Position numbers and translations under genes: made by a program. The notes below the pieces were generated by a model. The model was not told where the DNA came from. It saw nothing but the letters and a program-made list of their open reading frames with translations, and searched no databases. From positions 1 through 64,000 of the forward strand of contig NZ_JACSPO010000013.1 in NCBI RefSeq assembly GCF_014837105.1: a DNA stretch of 64,000 nt, given 5' to 3'. This stretch comes from Oceanitalea stevensii (lineage in GTDB: Bacteria; Actinomycetota; Actinomycetes; Actinomycetales; Actinomycetaceae). Below are positions 42,938 to 55,352 of this stretch, piece by piece (position 1 is the stretch's first letter; every line of letters starts with the position of its first letter).

Positions 42938-43586
42938 CGGCTCGTCCTCCTTCACGGCTGGGCGGCTTCACACCGGCGCCGGAGGGGACCGGCGACCGGT
43001 ACAGGCCGTGCTTGTGGATGTACTGGACCACGCCGTCGGGCACGAGGTACCAGACGGGCATGTCCTCCCGGACGCGGCGGCGGCAGTCGGTGGAGGAGAT
43101 CGCCATCGCGGGCACCTCCATGAGCGAGACGCCGCTGCTCGGCAGGCCGGTGTCGTCGAGCTGGTGGCCCGGACGGTTCACCCCGACGAAGTGGGCCAGG
43201 GTCCACAGCTCGTCGACGTCCTTCCACGACAGGATCTCCGGCAGCACGTCGGCGCCGGTGATGAAGTACAGCTCGGCGTCGGGGAAGGCGGCCTTGAGGT
43301 CGCGCAGGGTGTCGATCGTGTACGTGAGCCCCGGCCGGTCGATGTCCACCCGCGAGACGGTGAACCGCGGGTTGGACGCCGTCGCGACCACCGTCATGAG
43401 GTAGCGGTGCTCCGCGGGGGTGACCTCGCGGTCCTGCTTGAACACCGGCTCGCCGGTGGGGACGAACAGGACCTCGTCCAGCGAGAACACGTCGGCGACC
43501 TCGCTCGCGGCCACCAGGTGGCCGTGGTGGATCGGGTCGAAGGTGCCTCCCATGACGCCGATCCGCCGCGCCTGGTGCTGGGTCAT
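42930..43586 (-). CDS. nadD: Nicotinate-nucleotide adenylyltransferase NadD
   Basis: 218 aa. It converts nicotinate mononucleotide to deamido-NAD in NAD synthesis. The nucleotidyltransferase motif [12 protein letters not shown] is at residues 13-24, and the second motif [13 protein letters not shown] is near residue 165; LVP DGVV and YI HKHGLY follow, as usual. It overlaps the next gene by 8 bp. Confidence 0.96.
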   Translation of the reverse strand: MTQHQARRIGVMGGTFDPIHHGHLVAASEVADVFSLDEVLFVPTGEPVFKQDREVTPAEHRYLMTVVATASNPRFTVSRVDIDRPGLTYTIDTLRDLKAAFPDAELYFITGADVLPEILSWKDVDELWTLAHFVGVNRPGHQLDDTGLPSSGVSLMEVPAMAISSTDCRRRVREDMPVWYLVPDGVVQYIHKHGLYRSPVPSGAGVKPPSREGGRADD

Positions 43587-43588
43587 GC

Positions 43589-43747
43589 TCAGCGGCGGCG
43601 CGTGTGCACGTTGCGGTAGGCGAGCGTCACCAGCAGCAGGAGCAGGAGGATCGCGAAGGCGACGATCCCGTACATGATCGCCGGCATCGGGAGGTGGTTG
43701 GCGTGCTCCTCGGTCTGCTGGGCGAGGTTCACGAGCGAGCTCGTCAT
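43589..43747 (-). CDS. Small single-helix membrane protein
   Basis: 52 aa: a polar N-terminus ([16 protein letters not shown]), one membrane helix ([17 protein letters not shown]) and a basic tail (RNVHTRRR). It is 2 bp upstream of nadD and is likely co-transcribed. Such 50-60 aa proteins before nadD are common in Micrococcales; function unknown. GGAAGG lies about 11 nt upstream of the ATG. Confidence 0.75.
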   Translation of the reverse strand: MTSSLVNLAQQTEEHANHLPMPAIMYGIVAFAILLLLLLVTLAYRNVHTRRR

Positions 43748-43818
43748 GGTGTCGGCTTCCTTCCGTCGAGACGTGCTGTCCAGTCTCCCACGGTCGGGGA
43801 GGTGGGGCCGTAGGGACC

Positions 43819-45153
43819 TTACTCGCGCACGTGGCCGTCGCCGACCACGACCCACTGGGTGGTGGTGAGCTCCCCCAGGCCCATGGGGCCGCGAGCGTGG
43901 AGCTTCTGGGTGGAGATGCCGATCTCCGCGCCCAGCCCGAACTGTCCGCCGTCGGTGAACCGCGTGGAGGCGTTGACGATGACGGCGGCGGAGTCGATCT
44001 CGCGGGTGAAACGCTCCGAGGCGCGCAGGCTGGTGGTGCAGATCGCCTCGGTGTGGCCGCTGGACCAGCGTCCGATGTGCTCGATGGCGGCGTCGAGGTC
44101 GTCGACGACGCGCACGGCCAGGTCGAGGCTGAGGTACTCGGTGGCCCAGTCCTCGTCGGTCGCGGGGACGACGTCCACGCCCTGCGGGGCGAGGGCGGCG
44201 GCGTCGTCGTCGGCGTGGATGCGCACGCCGGCCTCCCCGAGCGCTGCGAGCGCGACCGGGAGGAACTGCGCGGCAGCGGCGCGGTGGACGAGGAGCGTCT
44301 CGGCCGCGTTGCACACCCCGGTGCGCTGGGTCTTGGAGTTGAGCACGATCGCGACGGCCTGGGCGACGTCGACGTCCGCGTCGACGTAGACGTGGCAGTT
44401 CCCCACGCCGGTCTCGATGACCGGCACGAGGGACTCCCGCACGACGGTGCGGATGAGGTCGGCGCCGCCGCGCGGGACGAGGACGTCGACGAGCCCGCGG
44501 GCGCGCATGAGCTCGACGGCGCCCGCGCGTCCGTGGGCGTCGATCGACTGGACGAGCTCGGCGGGCAGCCCCTGTGCCTCCAGGGCCTCGCCGAGCACCT
44601 CGACGATGACGGCGTTGGAGGAGGCCGCGGCCGAGCCGCCGCGCAGGATGACGGCGTTGCCGGACTTCAGGGCCAGGCCGGCGGCGTCGACGGTGACGTT
44701 GGGCCGGGCCTCGTAGATCATCCCGACGACGCCCATCGGCACGCGCACCTGGCGCAGGGTGAGGCCGTTGGGCAGGGTGGAGCCGCGCACGACCTCACCG
44801 ACAGGGTCCGGCAGGGCGGCGAGCTCGCGCAGGGCGTCGGCGATGGCGGCGATGCGCTCGTCGGTGAGGGCGAGGCGGTCGAGGAGGGACTCCTTCATGC
44901 CGCCCGCGCGGCCGCGGTCGAGGTCCTCGGCGTTCGCCTCGACGACGCGGGCGGAGGACGCGACGAGCGCGTCCGCCATGGCGTGCAGGGCGGCGTCCTT
45001 GGTCGCGCGGGTGGCGGTGGCGAGCACCCGGGAGGCGGTCTTGGCGGCCCGTGCGATGTCCTCGACGGCGGCGCGCACGTCCACGGTCACCGGCGCGGTG
45101 GGGCCGGGGTCGGCGACGAGGTGGGCGGGCTCGAGCACAGGCGTGTCCGTCAT
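43819..45153 (-). CDS. proA: Gamma-glutamyl phosphate reductase ProA
   Basis: 444 aa. It reduces gamma-glutamyl phosphate with NADPH to glutamate semialdehyde in proline synthesis. The catalytic Cys is in [11 protein letters not shown]; other family stretches are [27 protein letters not shown] and [21 protein letters not shown]. proB is not adjacent. The ATG at 45153 has TACCCT 7 nt upstream and no Shine-Dalgarno site, so it is probably leaderless. Confidence 0.96.
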   Translation of the reverse strand: MTDTPVLEPAHLVADPGPTAPVTVDVRAAVEDIARAAKTASRVLATATRATKDAALHAMADALVASSARVVEANAEDLDRGRAGGMKESLLDRLALTDERIAAIADALRELAALPDPVGEVVRGSTLPNGLTLRQVRVPMGVVGMIYEARPNVTVDAAGLALKSGNAVILRGGSAAASSNAVIVEVLGEALEAQGLPAELVQSIDAHGRAGAVELMRARGLVDVLVPRGGADLIRTVVRESLVPVIETGVGNCHVYVDADVDVAQAVAIVLNSKTQRTGVCNAAETLLVHRAAAAQFLPVALAALGEAGVRIHADDDAAALAPQGVDVVPATDEDWATEYLSLDLAVRVVDDLDAAIEHIGRWSSGHTEAICTTSLRASERFTREIDSAAVIVNASTRFTDGGQFGLGAEIGISTQKLHARGPMGLGELTTTQWVVVGDGHVRE

Positions 45154-45160
45154 GCGTCCC

Positions 45161-45166
45161 AGGGTA
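45161..45166 (-). promoter_or_regulatory. -10 box of a leaderless promoter for proA
   Basis: TACCCT on the reverse strand, ending 7 nt before the ATG at 45153. Confidence 0.5.
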
Positions 45167-45251
45167 GGCGCGCGGCCGCGCGGTCGGAAGGCGCGTCTCG
45201 CCCCACCGGCCCGTTCGGCACGGCAGCCGTCGGTGCTGCACACTCACGGCT

Positions 45252-46370
45252 GTGGACGACCAGCTCATGCTCGGAGCCATCGCGGTCGTGCTCGGGCTGG
45301 GCGCGGGCGCGGTGCTGTTCGTCGGATTCGTCGCGCTCAGCTATCGGCGCCGCGGCTCCTTCTCGGTGCCGCGGGCGATCGCGTGGGCGGCGGCCCTCGT
45401 GTACTTCTGGGCGATCTGGACGTACACCCTGCTCCCGCTGCCGGACCCGGCGGCCATCCGGTGCATGCCCACGAACCTCGACCCGCTGGCGTTCCTCGAC
45501 GAGATCGGTGCCGCGGTCGACCGCGCCCAGGGGCGGCCGCTCGCCGCCCTCACCGACCCGGCGGTCATGCAGATCACGCTCAACGTCCTGCTCTTCGTGC
45601 CGCTGGGCTTCTTCGCGCGGCTGCTCGGGGGGCGGGGCGTCGCCGTGGCCGCCGTCGGCGGCCTCGCCACCTCCGCCGTCGTCGAGCTCACCCAGCTCAC
45701 CGGTGTCTGGGGGCTCTACCCCTGCGCCTACCGGGTCTTCGACGTCGACGACCTCCTGACCAACACCACCGGAGCCGTCCTCGGGTCCGTCCTGGCCTTC
45801 GTCGTCCCGCGCCGGCACTGGGGGCGCAACAGCGTCGTCGCGCCCGAGGCTCCCCGGCCGGTCACCGTGCCCCGCCGACTGCTCGCGATGGTCAGCGACT
45901 GGCTCGCCTTCACCCTCGTCGGTGCCGGGGCGGCGATCGTGGTGCAGGCCCTCCTGCTCTACGTGCTCGATGACCGACCGGCCGCCCTCGAGGGCCACAT
46001 CTCCACGACCGTCGGCGTCGTCGTCCCGCTTCTCGTGTGGCTCGTGGTCACCCTGGCCACCGGGCGGACCGTCGGTGACATCGCGGTGCGGCTGCGCTAC
46101 ACGGGCAGTCCACTGCCGCCGGTGGCGGCGCGGCTGCTCCGCCTCGGTGGGGGCATCGGCGGCTACGGGCTGCTCCAGCTCCTCCAGCTCCTCCCCTCCG
46201 CGGCAGGCTGGGTCGGGCCTCTGCTCGCCGCGTTCCCCGTCGTCGCCCTCGTGGCGACGCTCGCGACCGAGCACGGCCGGGGACTGCCGGGGCTGGCCTC
46301 CCGCCACCACCTCGAGGACAGCCGAGCCCGTGGCGGCGGCCCCGCCGGTCCGGCACCGTGGACGTCATGA
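45252..46370 (+). CDS. VanZ-like and RDD-domain membrane fusion protein
   Basis: 372 aa. Residues about 1-185 have the VanZ fold: helices, YTLLPLPDP, NVLLFVPLGFFARLL, and LTQLTGVWGLYPCAYRVFDVDDLLTNTTG (split here as ELTQLTG and FDVDDLLTNTTG). Residues about 205-330 match the RDD family with RRLLAMVSDWLAF, and GRTVGDIAVRLR. VanZ homologues modify resistance to glycopeptides or envelope stress; the role of RDD proteins is uncertain. It starts with GTG at 45252 and overlaps the next gene by 4 bp. Confidence 0.8.
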   Translation: MDDQLMLGAIAVVLGLGAGAVLFVGFVALSYRRRGSFSVPRAIAWAAALVYFWAIWTYTLLPLPDPAAIRCMPTNLDPLAFLDEIGAAVDRAQGRPLAALTDPAVMQITLNVLLFVPLGFFARLLGGRGVAVAAVGGLATSAVVELTQLTGVWGLYPCAYRVFDVDDLLTNTTGAVLGSVLAFVVPRRHWGRNSVVAPEAPRPVTVPRRLLAMVSDWLAFTLVGAGAAIVVQALLLYVLDDRPAALEGHISTTVGVVVPLLVWLVVTLATGRTVGDIAVRLRYTGSPLPPVAARLLRLGGGIGGYGLLQLLQLLPSAAGWVGPLLAAFPVVALVATLATEHGRGLPGLASRHHLEDSRARGGGPAGPAPWTS

Positions 46371-47062
46371 CCTCCGTCGTCGTGCTCGCGTCCGGCGTGC
46401 TGCTCCTCAACCTCTACGCCCTCGCGCTCGTCCTGCTGCGCGGGCCGGCGTTCCACACCCGGGTCTACCGCCCGATGGTCCTGAACATCGGGCTGTCGGT
46501 CGCGCCGGCGCTCGTGCTGGCCGCGACGACGGGTCTCCTCCTCGTCGCGGTGCTGCTCGAGAGCACGCTGGCCGTGTGGCTGGTCATCATCAGCGGTGGC
46601 GTCGCCTGGCTGCTCCTGCTGCCGAACTCCGCGTACCTCATCACCGAGCTCAACTTCTCCCACCGCCGGCCGGACGAGGCCGTGCCGCTCTGGTACGACA
46701 TCGTGCTCGTCCTGTCCCTGGCGGTGTCCGGAGTGATGAACACGCTGCTCAACGTCCTGCTCGTGCAGACGATGTACCTCGCCATCGCCTACCCCAACGA
46801 CTCCGCCCCGATGACCAGGATCGACTCCTGGGTGCTCGTCGCGGCCGTCCTGCTGCTCGTGACCTTCGGCATGTACCTGGGTCGCTACCTGCGCTTCAAC
46901 AGCTGGGACGTCACCCACCCCGGGTCCTTCGTCCGCAAGCTCACCGACCACTTCGGCAACCGCGCCAGCCGCCGTGAGGCCGCGGGTTTCTGCGCCACCC
47001 ACACCGTCCTGCTCGCCGTCCTCTACCTGCTCGTCGTCGGCCCGGAGGTCGCCCTCTTCTGA
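46367..47062 (+). CDS. DUF1361 membrane protein
   Basis: 231 aa with about seven hydrophobic segments. The family blocks are LLLPNSAYLITELNFSHRR near residue 80, YDIVLVLSL, and GRYLRFNSWDVTHP near residue 170. Function is unknown; in other bacteria such proteins can sit near cell-envelope genes. It overlaps the VanZ-RDD gene (ATGA). I prefer the ATG at 46367 to an in-frame GTG 9 nt upstream because it gives the classical overlap. Confidence 0.8.
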   Translation: MTSVVVLASGVLLLNLYALALVLLRGPAFHTRVYRPMVLNIGLSVAPALVLAATTGLLLVAVLLESTLAVWLVIISGGVAWLLLLPNSAYLITELNFSHRRPDEAVPLWYDIVLVLSLAVSGVMNTLLNVLLVQTMYLAIAYPNDSAPMTRIDSWVLVAAVLLLVTFGMYLGRYLRFNSWDVTHPGSFVRKLTDHFGNRASRREAAGFCATHTVLLAVLYLLVVGPEVALF

Positions 47063-47108
47063 CGGTGGAGCACCTCGGGGCGTGCGGCCCCGGCCCAGGG
47101 CGGCCGCG

Positions 47109-47114
47109 TATCCT
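47109..47114 (+). promoter_or_regulatory. -10 box of a leaderless promoter for ctaA
   Basis: TATCCT ends 6 nt before the GTG at 47121. Confidence 0.5.
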
Positions 47115-47120
47115 GGACCG

Positions 47121-48182
47121 GTGACATCCACGCCCACGTCCGCCGCGTCGGCCACACCCCCGGCCACCGCCACTCCCGGACCTTCCCGCTCCCGCGACGG
47201 TCTCGTCGACCGCCTCACCTGGGGTCTGGCCATCGCCAACCTCGTCGCGCAGATCGGGATCATCGTCACCGGCGGTGCCGTGCGGCTCACCGGCTCGGGG
47301 CTCGGCTGCTCCGAGTGGCCGATGTGCCAGCCGGGCTCCTTCACCCCGACGTTCCACGGCGAGAGCGACCTCCACCAGGCGATCGAGTTCGGGAACCGGA
47401 CACTCACCGGGGTGCTCGGCGTCATCGCGCTCGCCCTCGTGTGGGCGGTGTACCGGCGCCGGCCGACGGCCTCGCGGCCTGCATCGCTCAAGCGGCTCGC
47501 GCTGCTGCCGCTGATCGGGATCGCCATCCAGGCGTTCGTCGGTGGCGTCACCGTGTGGGTGGACCTCCACCCCGCGATCGTCGGCTCACACATGCTCATC
47601 TCGCTGGCCCTGGTCGCGGTCTCGACCTACCTGCTGCTGCGTCTCGCCTCGCCCGACGCGCCCGCCCGGGCCGCGTCCTCCGGCCGCTTCCGCACCGTCG
47701 GCGGGCTGGCCGTGCTCGTCGGTGTCGTGCTCCTCGTCCTCGGCGTGGTGACGACGGGCGCCGGGCCGCACTCCGGTGACGCGACCGAGCCGTACCGCTG
47801 GGCGCTGGACCCGGCGTTCATCTCGCGGCTCCACGCGCTGTCGGTGTGGACCTTCGTCGTCCTCGTCGTCGTCGGCCTGGTGCTCGCCCGCCGCGAGGGC
47901 AATGCCCCGGCGCTCCGGGCCTGGGGCTGGCTGCTCGCGGTCACGCTGCTGCAGGGGCTCATCGGCTACGTCCAGTACTTCACCGGCCTGCCCGAGGTCC
48001 TCGTCGGCCTCCACATGCTCGGCGCGGCGCTCACCGTCGTCGCGCTCGTCTACGCCGTCGGCGCCCTGGTCACCCGCGCCCCCTCCCCGCCCACAGCTGA
48101 CCCACGGCTCCCTCGCCGACAGCCGGATTCCTCGGCCGCCCGACGGGACGGGGAAAGCTCCGGCTGTCGGCGGACGCGGTAG
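47121..48182 (+). CDS. ctaA: Heme A synthase, CtaA/Cox15
   Basis: 353 aa, about eight membrane helices. It oxidises heme O to heme A for the aa3 oxidase. The conserved His-containing stretches are GGAVRLTGSGLGCSEWPMC, HQAIEFGNR, HPAIVGSHML, SRLHALS and GLHMLGAAL; the cysteine pair (GLGC, PMC) is as in Gram-positive CtaA. The C-terminal 40 residues are not conserved-looking (basic, RRQPDSSAARR) and are encoded by an inverted-repeat element (48110-48211), so the protein may have acquired a foreign tail. GTG start, leaderless. It converges with the NUDIX gene (49 bp between stops). Confidence 0.92.
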   Translation: MTSTPTSAASATPPATATPGPSRSRDGLVDRLTWGLAIANLVAQIGIIVTGGAVRLTGSGLGCSEWPMCQPGSFTPTFHGESDLHQAIEFGNRTLTGVLGVIALALVWAVYRRRPTASRPASLKRLALLPLIGIAIQAFVGGVTVWVDLHPAIVGSHMLISLALVAVSTYLLLRLASPDAPARAASSGRFRTVGGLAVLVGVVLLVLGVVTTGAGPHSGDATEPYRWALDPAFISRLHALSVWTFVVLVVVGLVLARREGNAPALRAWGWLLAVTLLQGLIGYVQYFTGLPEVLVGLHMLGAALTVVALVYAVGALVTRAPSPPTADPRLPRRQPDSSAARRDGESSGCRRTR

Positions 48183-48211
48183 GAGCGGAGGAATCCGGCT
48201 GTCGGCGAGGG
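48110..48211. repeat. 24-bp perfect inverted repeat at the ctaA 3' end
   Basis: The arm 48110-48133 (contains GCCGACAGCCGGATTCCTC) has its exact reverse complement at 48188-48211, with 54 bp between. A third, partial copy of the second arm (TCCGGCTGTCGGCG) is at about 48159-48172. The ctaA stop codon lies in the spacer, so part of CtaA is coded by the first arm. It may work as a bidirectional terminator between convergent genes, or be a mobile palindromic (REP/MITE-like) element. Confidence 0.8.
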
Positions 48212-48231
48212 AAGGCGGCAGGGGGCGAGGG

Positions 48232-51835
<3,604 letters not shown>

Positions 51836-51844
51836 GTCACGGCC

Positions 51845-53467
51845 TCACGACCAGCGCGCGGGACGCACCGCGGTGCGGTCGGCGAGCACCACCGCGAGCA
51901 CGCCGAGCAGCGCGGCGCACAGGCCACCGGCGGCGGCGGCGAGCAGGCCGGACAGGAGCTGGGGCCCCACCACCCCGAGCACGGCGTCGGTGACGAGCCG
52001 GCCGGCCAGTCCCCCGGCGGCCGCACCGGCCGCGCCCACGGCGATGGTCCGCACGAGCCCGCCGAGCGGCGCGTCGGCACCGAGGGCAGCCCGCAGCGCC
52101 CACAGCAGCCCGAGGCCCGCGACGGTCATACCGATCGAGGTGCCCAGCGCCAGGGACATGAGCGTGGCCGGCCCGTTCCCGCCGTCGGGCGCCGTCACCC
52201 GGACGAGGACCGCCGCGGCGACGCTGACGACGAGCCAGCCGGCCGCCGTCGCCGTCACGGCGGCCCGACCGCGGTCGAGCGTGTACAGGCAGCGGGACAC
52301 GTGGAAGACGAGCCCGTAGCCGACGACGGCGGGGGCCAGCCAGGTGACCGCCGTCGTCATCCCCTCCATCGTGCCGCTGAGGGAGAAGACGGCCGTGACG
52401 CCCGGCGCGACGGCGGCGAGGATGCCCGCGCCGACGAAGGACGCGGCGAGCACCGAGCGGGTGGACCCGACGGCCATGGCCGCGAAGGCGGCCCGGTCGT
52501 GGCCGCCGGAGAGCTCGGCCAGCCGCGGGAAGACGGCGGTGGCGACTGGGACCGCGAGGACGGCGTAGGGCAGGAAGTACACCGCGCGGGAGTACTCCCA
52601 GATCGTGATCGTGCCCTCCACGCCCCCGGCGCGCGCCAGCACGATGAACACGACGACGCTCACCTGCTGGGCGAGCAGCGCGCCGATCCCGGCCGCGGCG
52701 AGGTTGACGGCGCGGCGGCCCACGCCCGGCGGGAAGTGGAGGGCGGGGCGCAGCCGCACGCCGCTGCGCACCACGGGCACGAGCAGCGGCAGGCTCATCG
52801 CCGCGACGCCCAGGGTGGTGCCCCAGGCGAGCCAGTCGAGCGCGGACTGCGCCAGGCGCTCGGGGTCGTCGGCCATCCCGCCGGAGAACGCCCCGAAGGC
52901 CAGGTAGGCGCCGATGACGACGACGCTGGACAGGAGCGGGGCGATCGCCGGGAGGAGGAACCGCCGCTGCGCCTGGAGGACGCCGGTGAGGACGACGCCC
53001 ACGCCGTACAGCGGGATCTGCAGCGCGAAGATGCGGAGGAAGTAGGTGGCGAGCTGGCGCTGCGTCTCGACGTCCGAGCCGACGGAGTCGGGCAGCAGCC
53101 CGACGATCGGGCCGGCGAGGACGGCGACGAGGAGCCCGAGCGGCACGAGGACGGCCAGCGTCCACGTGAGCAGCGCCGAGGCGATGCGGTCGACCTCCCC
53201 GCGCAGGTGCCGGGCGAGGGGGGCGGCGAGCAGCGGGACGACCGCACCGGCGAGCGCGCCGCCGGCCGCGACCTCGAAGAGGACGTTGGGCAGGGTGTTG
53301 GCGGTGGAGTAGGCGTTGGCCGTGGCGGAGTCGCCGAGGGTGGCCGACTGGACGAACCACCGGACGAAGCCGACGGCGCGCGAGAGCACCGTGACGGCCG
53401 CCATCATGCCCGCGGCGCCGGCGACCCCGGCGAGGACGCGGCGGCGGCCGGTGACCGGTTCGGTCAC
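51845..53467 (-). CDS. murJ: Lipid II flippase MurJ
   Basis: 540 aa, about 14 membrane helices, MVIN/MurJ family. It moves lipid II across the membrane in peptidoglycan synthesis. The N-terminal RAVGFVRWFVQSATLG loop and NVLFEVAAGGALAGAVVP are characteristic. No C-terminal pseudokinase/beta-domain extension of the mycobacterial MviN type is present. The GTG start at 53467 overlaps the only nearby ribosome-site-like GGGAGG, so the precise start is uncertain; no other in-frame start is close. Confidence 0.92.
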   Translation of the reverse strand: MTEPVTGRRRVLAGVAGAAGMMAAVTVLSRAVGFVRWFVQSATLGDSATANAYSTANTLPNVLFEVAAGGALAGAVVPLLAAPLARHLRGEVDRIASALLTWTLAVLVPLGLLVAVLAGPIVGLLPDSVGSDVETQRQLATYFLRIFALQIPLYGVGVVLTGVLQAQRRFLLPAIAPLLSSVVVIGAYLAFGAFSGGMADDPERLAQSALDWLAWGTTLGVAAMSLPLLVPVVRSGVRLRPALHFPPGVGRRAVNLAAAGIGALLAQQVSVVVFIVLARAGGVEGTITIWEYSRAVYFLPYAVLAVPVATAVFPRLAELSGGHDRAAFAAMAVGSTRSVLAASFVGAGILAAVAPGVTAVFSLSGTMEGMTTAVTWLAPAVVGYGLVFHVSRCLYTLDRGRAAVTATAAGWLVVSVAAAVLVRVTAPDGGNGPATLMSLALGTSIGMTVAGLGLLWALRAALGADAPLGGLVRTIAVGAAGAAAGGLAGRLVTDAVLGVVGPQLLSGLLAAAAGGLCAALLGVLAVVLADRTAVRPARWS

Positions 53468-53483
53468 CTCCCGGCCACCGGGC

Positions 53484-54305
53484 TCACCGTCGGCCCCACT
53501 GGTCCAGGGCGTGGAGGGCCGGGGTCTGGTCGATGACGCGGGAGAAGCTCACGCGCTCGCTGAGCAGCGTGAGCCCGACGACCGCGGCCAGCGCACCGCC
53601 GCGCAGGACGCGGGAGGGGTGGGCGGCCAGCGCGGTGCCCAGGGTCGCGCCCAGGGCGTTGGCGCCCGTGTCGCCGAGCATGGTGCGCTCGGACAGGTCG
53701 TCGCGCAGCCCGGCGGCGGCGGAGCCGAGGGCGGTGGCGGCGACGGGCGCACCCGGCCCGCCGGCAAGCGTTGTGGCGGCCGATGCGACGCAGGTGACCT
53801 TGAGCGCCCGGCCGGGGCGCAGGTCGAAGAGGTTGAGGAGGTTCGCGGTGCCGGCGATGAGCGCGGCGCTCGTGCCGCGGTGGACGAGCCGCGCGAGGGG
53901 CCCCGTGCCGCGGGCGGGCAGGACGAGCGCGGCGAGCAGCGCGCCGCCGCCGATCCCGGCGATCTTGAGCGCCCCGGTGGTGACCTGGCCCTCGCGCAGC
54001 GCGCCGATGTGGCCGCGCAATCCCTTGACGTGGCGGTCCGCCTCCCGCTCGGTGAGGTCGTCGACGGCGCCGAGCGCGCCCGCCGCCCCCGCGGCGACGG
54101 CGGCCGCCGCGCCGGTGCGGCCGGAGCCGAGCAGCGCGAGGCTCGTGCCGCCGGCCTGCGCGAGGCCCCCGAGGAGGCTCACCTGCCGGCCGGCGTAGTT
54201 GGTGCGCTGCCAGCGCTCGGGGCCGCCGGGCGGTGCGCCCTCGACCGCCGCGGTCACCGCACCGGTGGCGGCGACGCCGAGCAGCGCGGCCCGCAGGCGC
54301 CCCAT
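53484..54305 (-). CDS. MraY/WecA-like membrane protein (short, next to steB)
   Basis: 273 aa. Several hydrophobic segments and the polyprenyl-phosphate sugar-1-P transferase elements GALGAVDDLTER (DD metal motif), NLLNLFDLRPGR and MLGDTGANALGA are visible. It is about 50 residues shorter than MraY, and I do not see the C-terminal HHH loop, so activity is uncertain. It sits between steB and murJ, in the order found in actinobacteria, and may affect lipid-linked sugar or act with SteAB in division. The ATG shares one base with the steB stop. Confidence 0.78.
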   Translation of the reverse strand: MGRLRAALLGVAATGAVTAAVEGAPPGGPERWQRTNYAGRQVSLLGGLAQAGGTSLALLGSGRTGAAAAVAAGAAGALGAVDDLTEREADRHVKGLRGHIGALREGQVTTGALKIAGIGGGALLAALVLPARGTGPLARLVHRGTSAALIAGTANLLNLFDLRPGRALKVTCVASAATTLAGGPGAPVAATALGSAAAGLRDDLSERTMLGDTGANALGATLGTALAAHPSRVLRGGALAAVVGLTLLSERVSFSRVIDQTPALHALDQWGRR

Positions 54306-55345
54306 CAGGCGGCGTCCTCGTCGGCGGTCTCGTCGGCGGCCTCGTCCTGCTCGGGCGCGGGCACGGCCGGCGGGGGCAGGTAGACGGCGGGCGGGACGGG
54401 CGCGGTGGCCTCGGCCCCGACGCCGTAGTGGCCCACCTCCCCGGAGATGTCGACGGCGAGGGCCATCGGCACGCTGAGGCGACCGGTGAGCTCGCTGACG
54501 GAGTCGGTGGTCGTCACGGCCTGGGCGGCGTCGGAGTCGGCGCGCAGGGCGCTGACGAGGTCGAGCTCGGTGGCGGCCGAGCCGGCCACGACGGTGCCCT
54601 CACCGGTCGCGGCGATGCCGCGGGCCAGGGCGACCTCCTCGGCCAGCCGCTGCTCACGGGTCTCGACGTCGGCGGGCTCGGGGCTCTCGTCGGGGCCGGT
54701 GGCCTCGCTGCGCGGGGCGACGACGACGGTGGCGTTGGCGGCCTGCTCCGGCTCCTCGGTGACCTCGACGAGCGGGTCGTCGGCGGAGACGAGCAGCTCG
54801 AGGAGCGTCTCGGCGTCGGTCGTGGGGGTGCCGTCGACATCACCGCGGGTCAGGGCCTGGCCCAGGGCGGTGCCGAGGATGACGCCGGCGTCGGCGCCGT
54901 CCGCGGGCGCGGGGTCGAGGTAGCCGAGGATCTGGCCGGCGAAGCTCGAGCGGAAGGTCGCGGTCGCCGGGTCGGTCCACGCCTCGGTCACCTGGACCTG
55001 GCCGGTGACGGTGGCGCCGGCCTGCTCGAGGCGCAGGCGGACGTCGGCGACGTCGTCCTCGTTCGCGGCGGGCAGGACGACGACGGCGACGCTGCGGCCC
55101 TCGAGGCGCGAGCCGAGGGTGGCGGGAGCGACCTCGTCGAGGAACTGGTCGCGGTTCTCGCGCTCGACCTCGCTGACCTCGAGCTCGGTGCGCAGCCGGT
55201 CACGGTCCTCGCGCAGCTCCTCGACCTGACCGGTGAGCTGGTCACCGAGCGGCTGGTTGAGGGGGCCGGCGCCGAGGAGGATGCCCAGCGCCAGGGCCAG
55301 GAAGACGGCGATGAGAGAGACGAGGTGGTAGCGGAAGTCGATCAT
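54305..55345 (-). CDS. steB: SteB / MctB-like copper transporter family protein
   Basis: 346 aa. An N-terminal helix (VSLIAVFLALALGILLG) follows DFRYHL, the family hallmark, then a coiled coil (about 33-65, EELREDRDRLRTELEV) and a long extracellular part. In Mycobacterium tuberculosis MctB is linked to copper export; in Corynebacterium SteB forms the division-ring pair with SteA. The order here (recN, steA, steB) supports the division role. The C-terminal tail is acidic and Pro-rich. Confidence 0.9.
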   Translation of the reverse strand: MIDFRYHLVSLIAVFLALALGILLGAGPLNQPLGDQLTGQVEELREDRDRLRTELEVSEVERENRDQFLDEVAPATLGSRLEGRSVAVVVLPAANEDDVADVRLRLEQAGATVTGQVQVTEAWTDPATATFRSSFAGQILGYLDPAPADGADAGVILGTALGQALTRGDVDGTPTTDAETLLELLVSADDPLVEVTEEPEQAANATVVVAPRSEATGPDESPEPADVETREQRLAEEVALARGIAATGEGTVVAGSAATELDLVSALRADSDAAQAVTTTDSVSELTGRLSVPMALAVDISGEVGHYGVGAEATAPVPPAVYLPPPAVPAPEQDEAADETADEDAA

Positions 55346-55352
55346 CGTGCTC

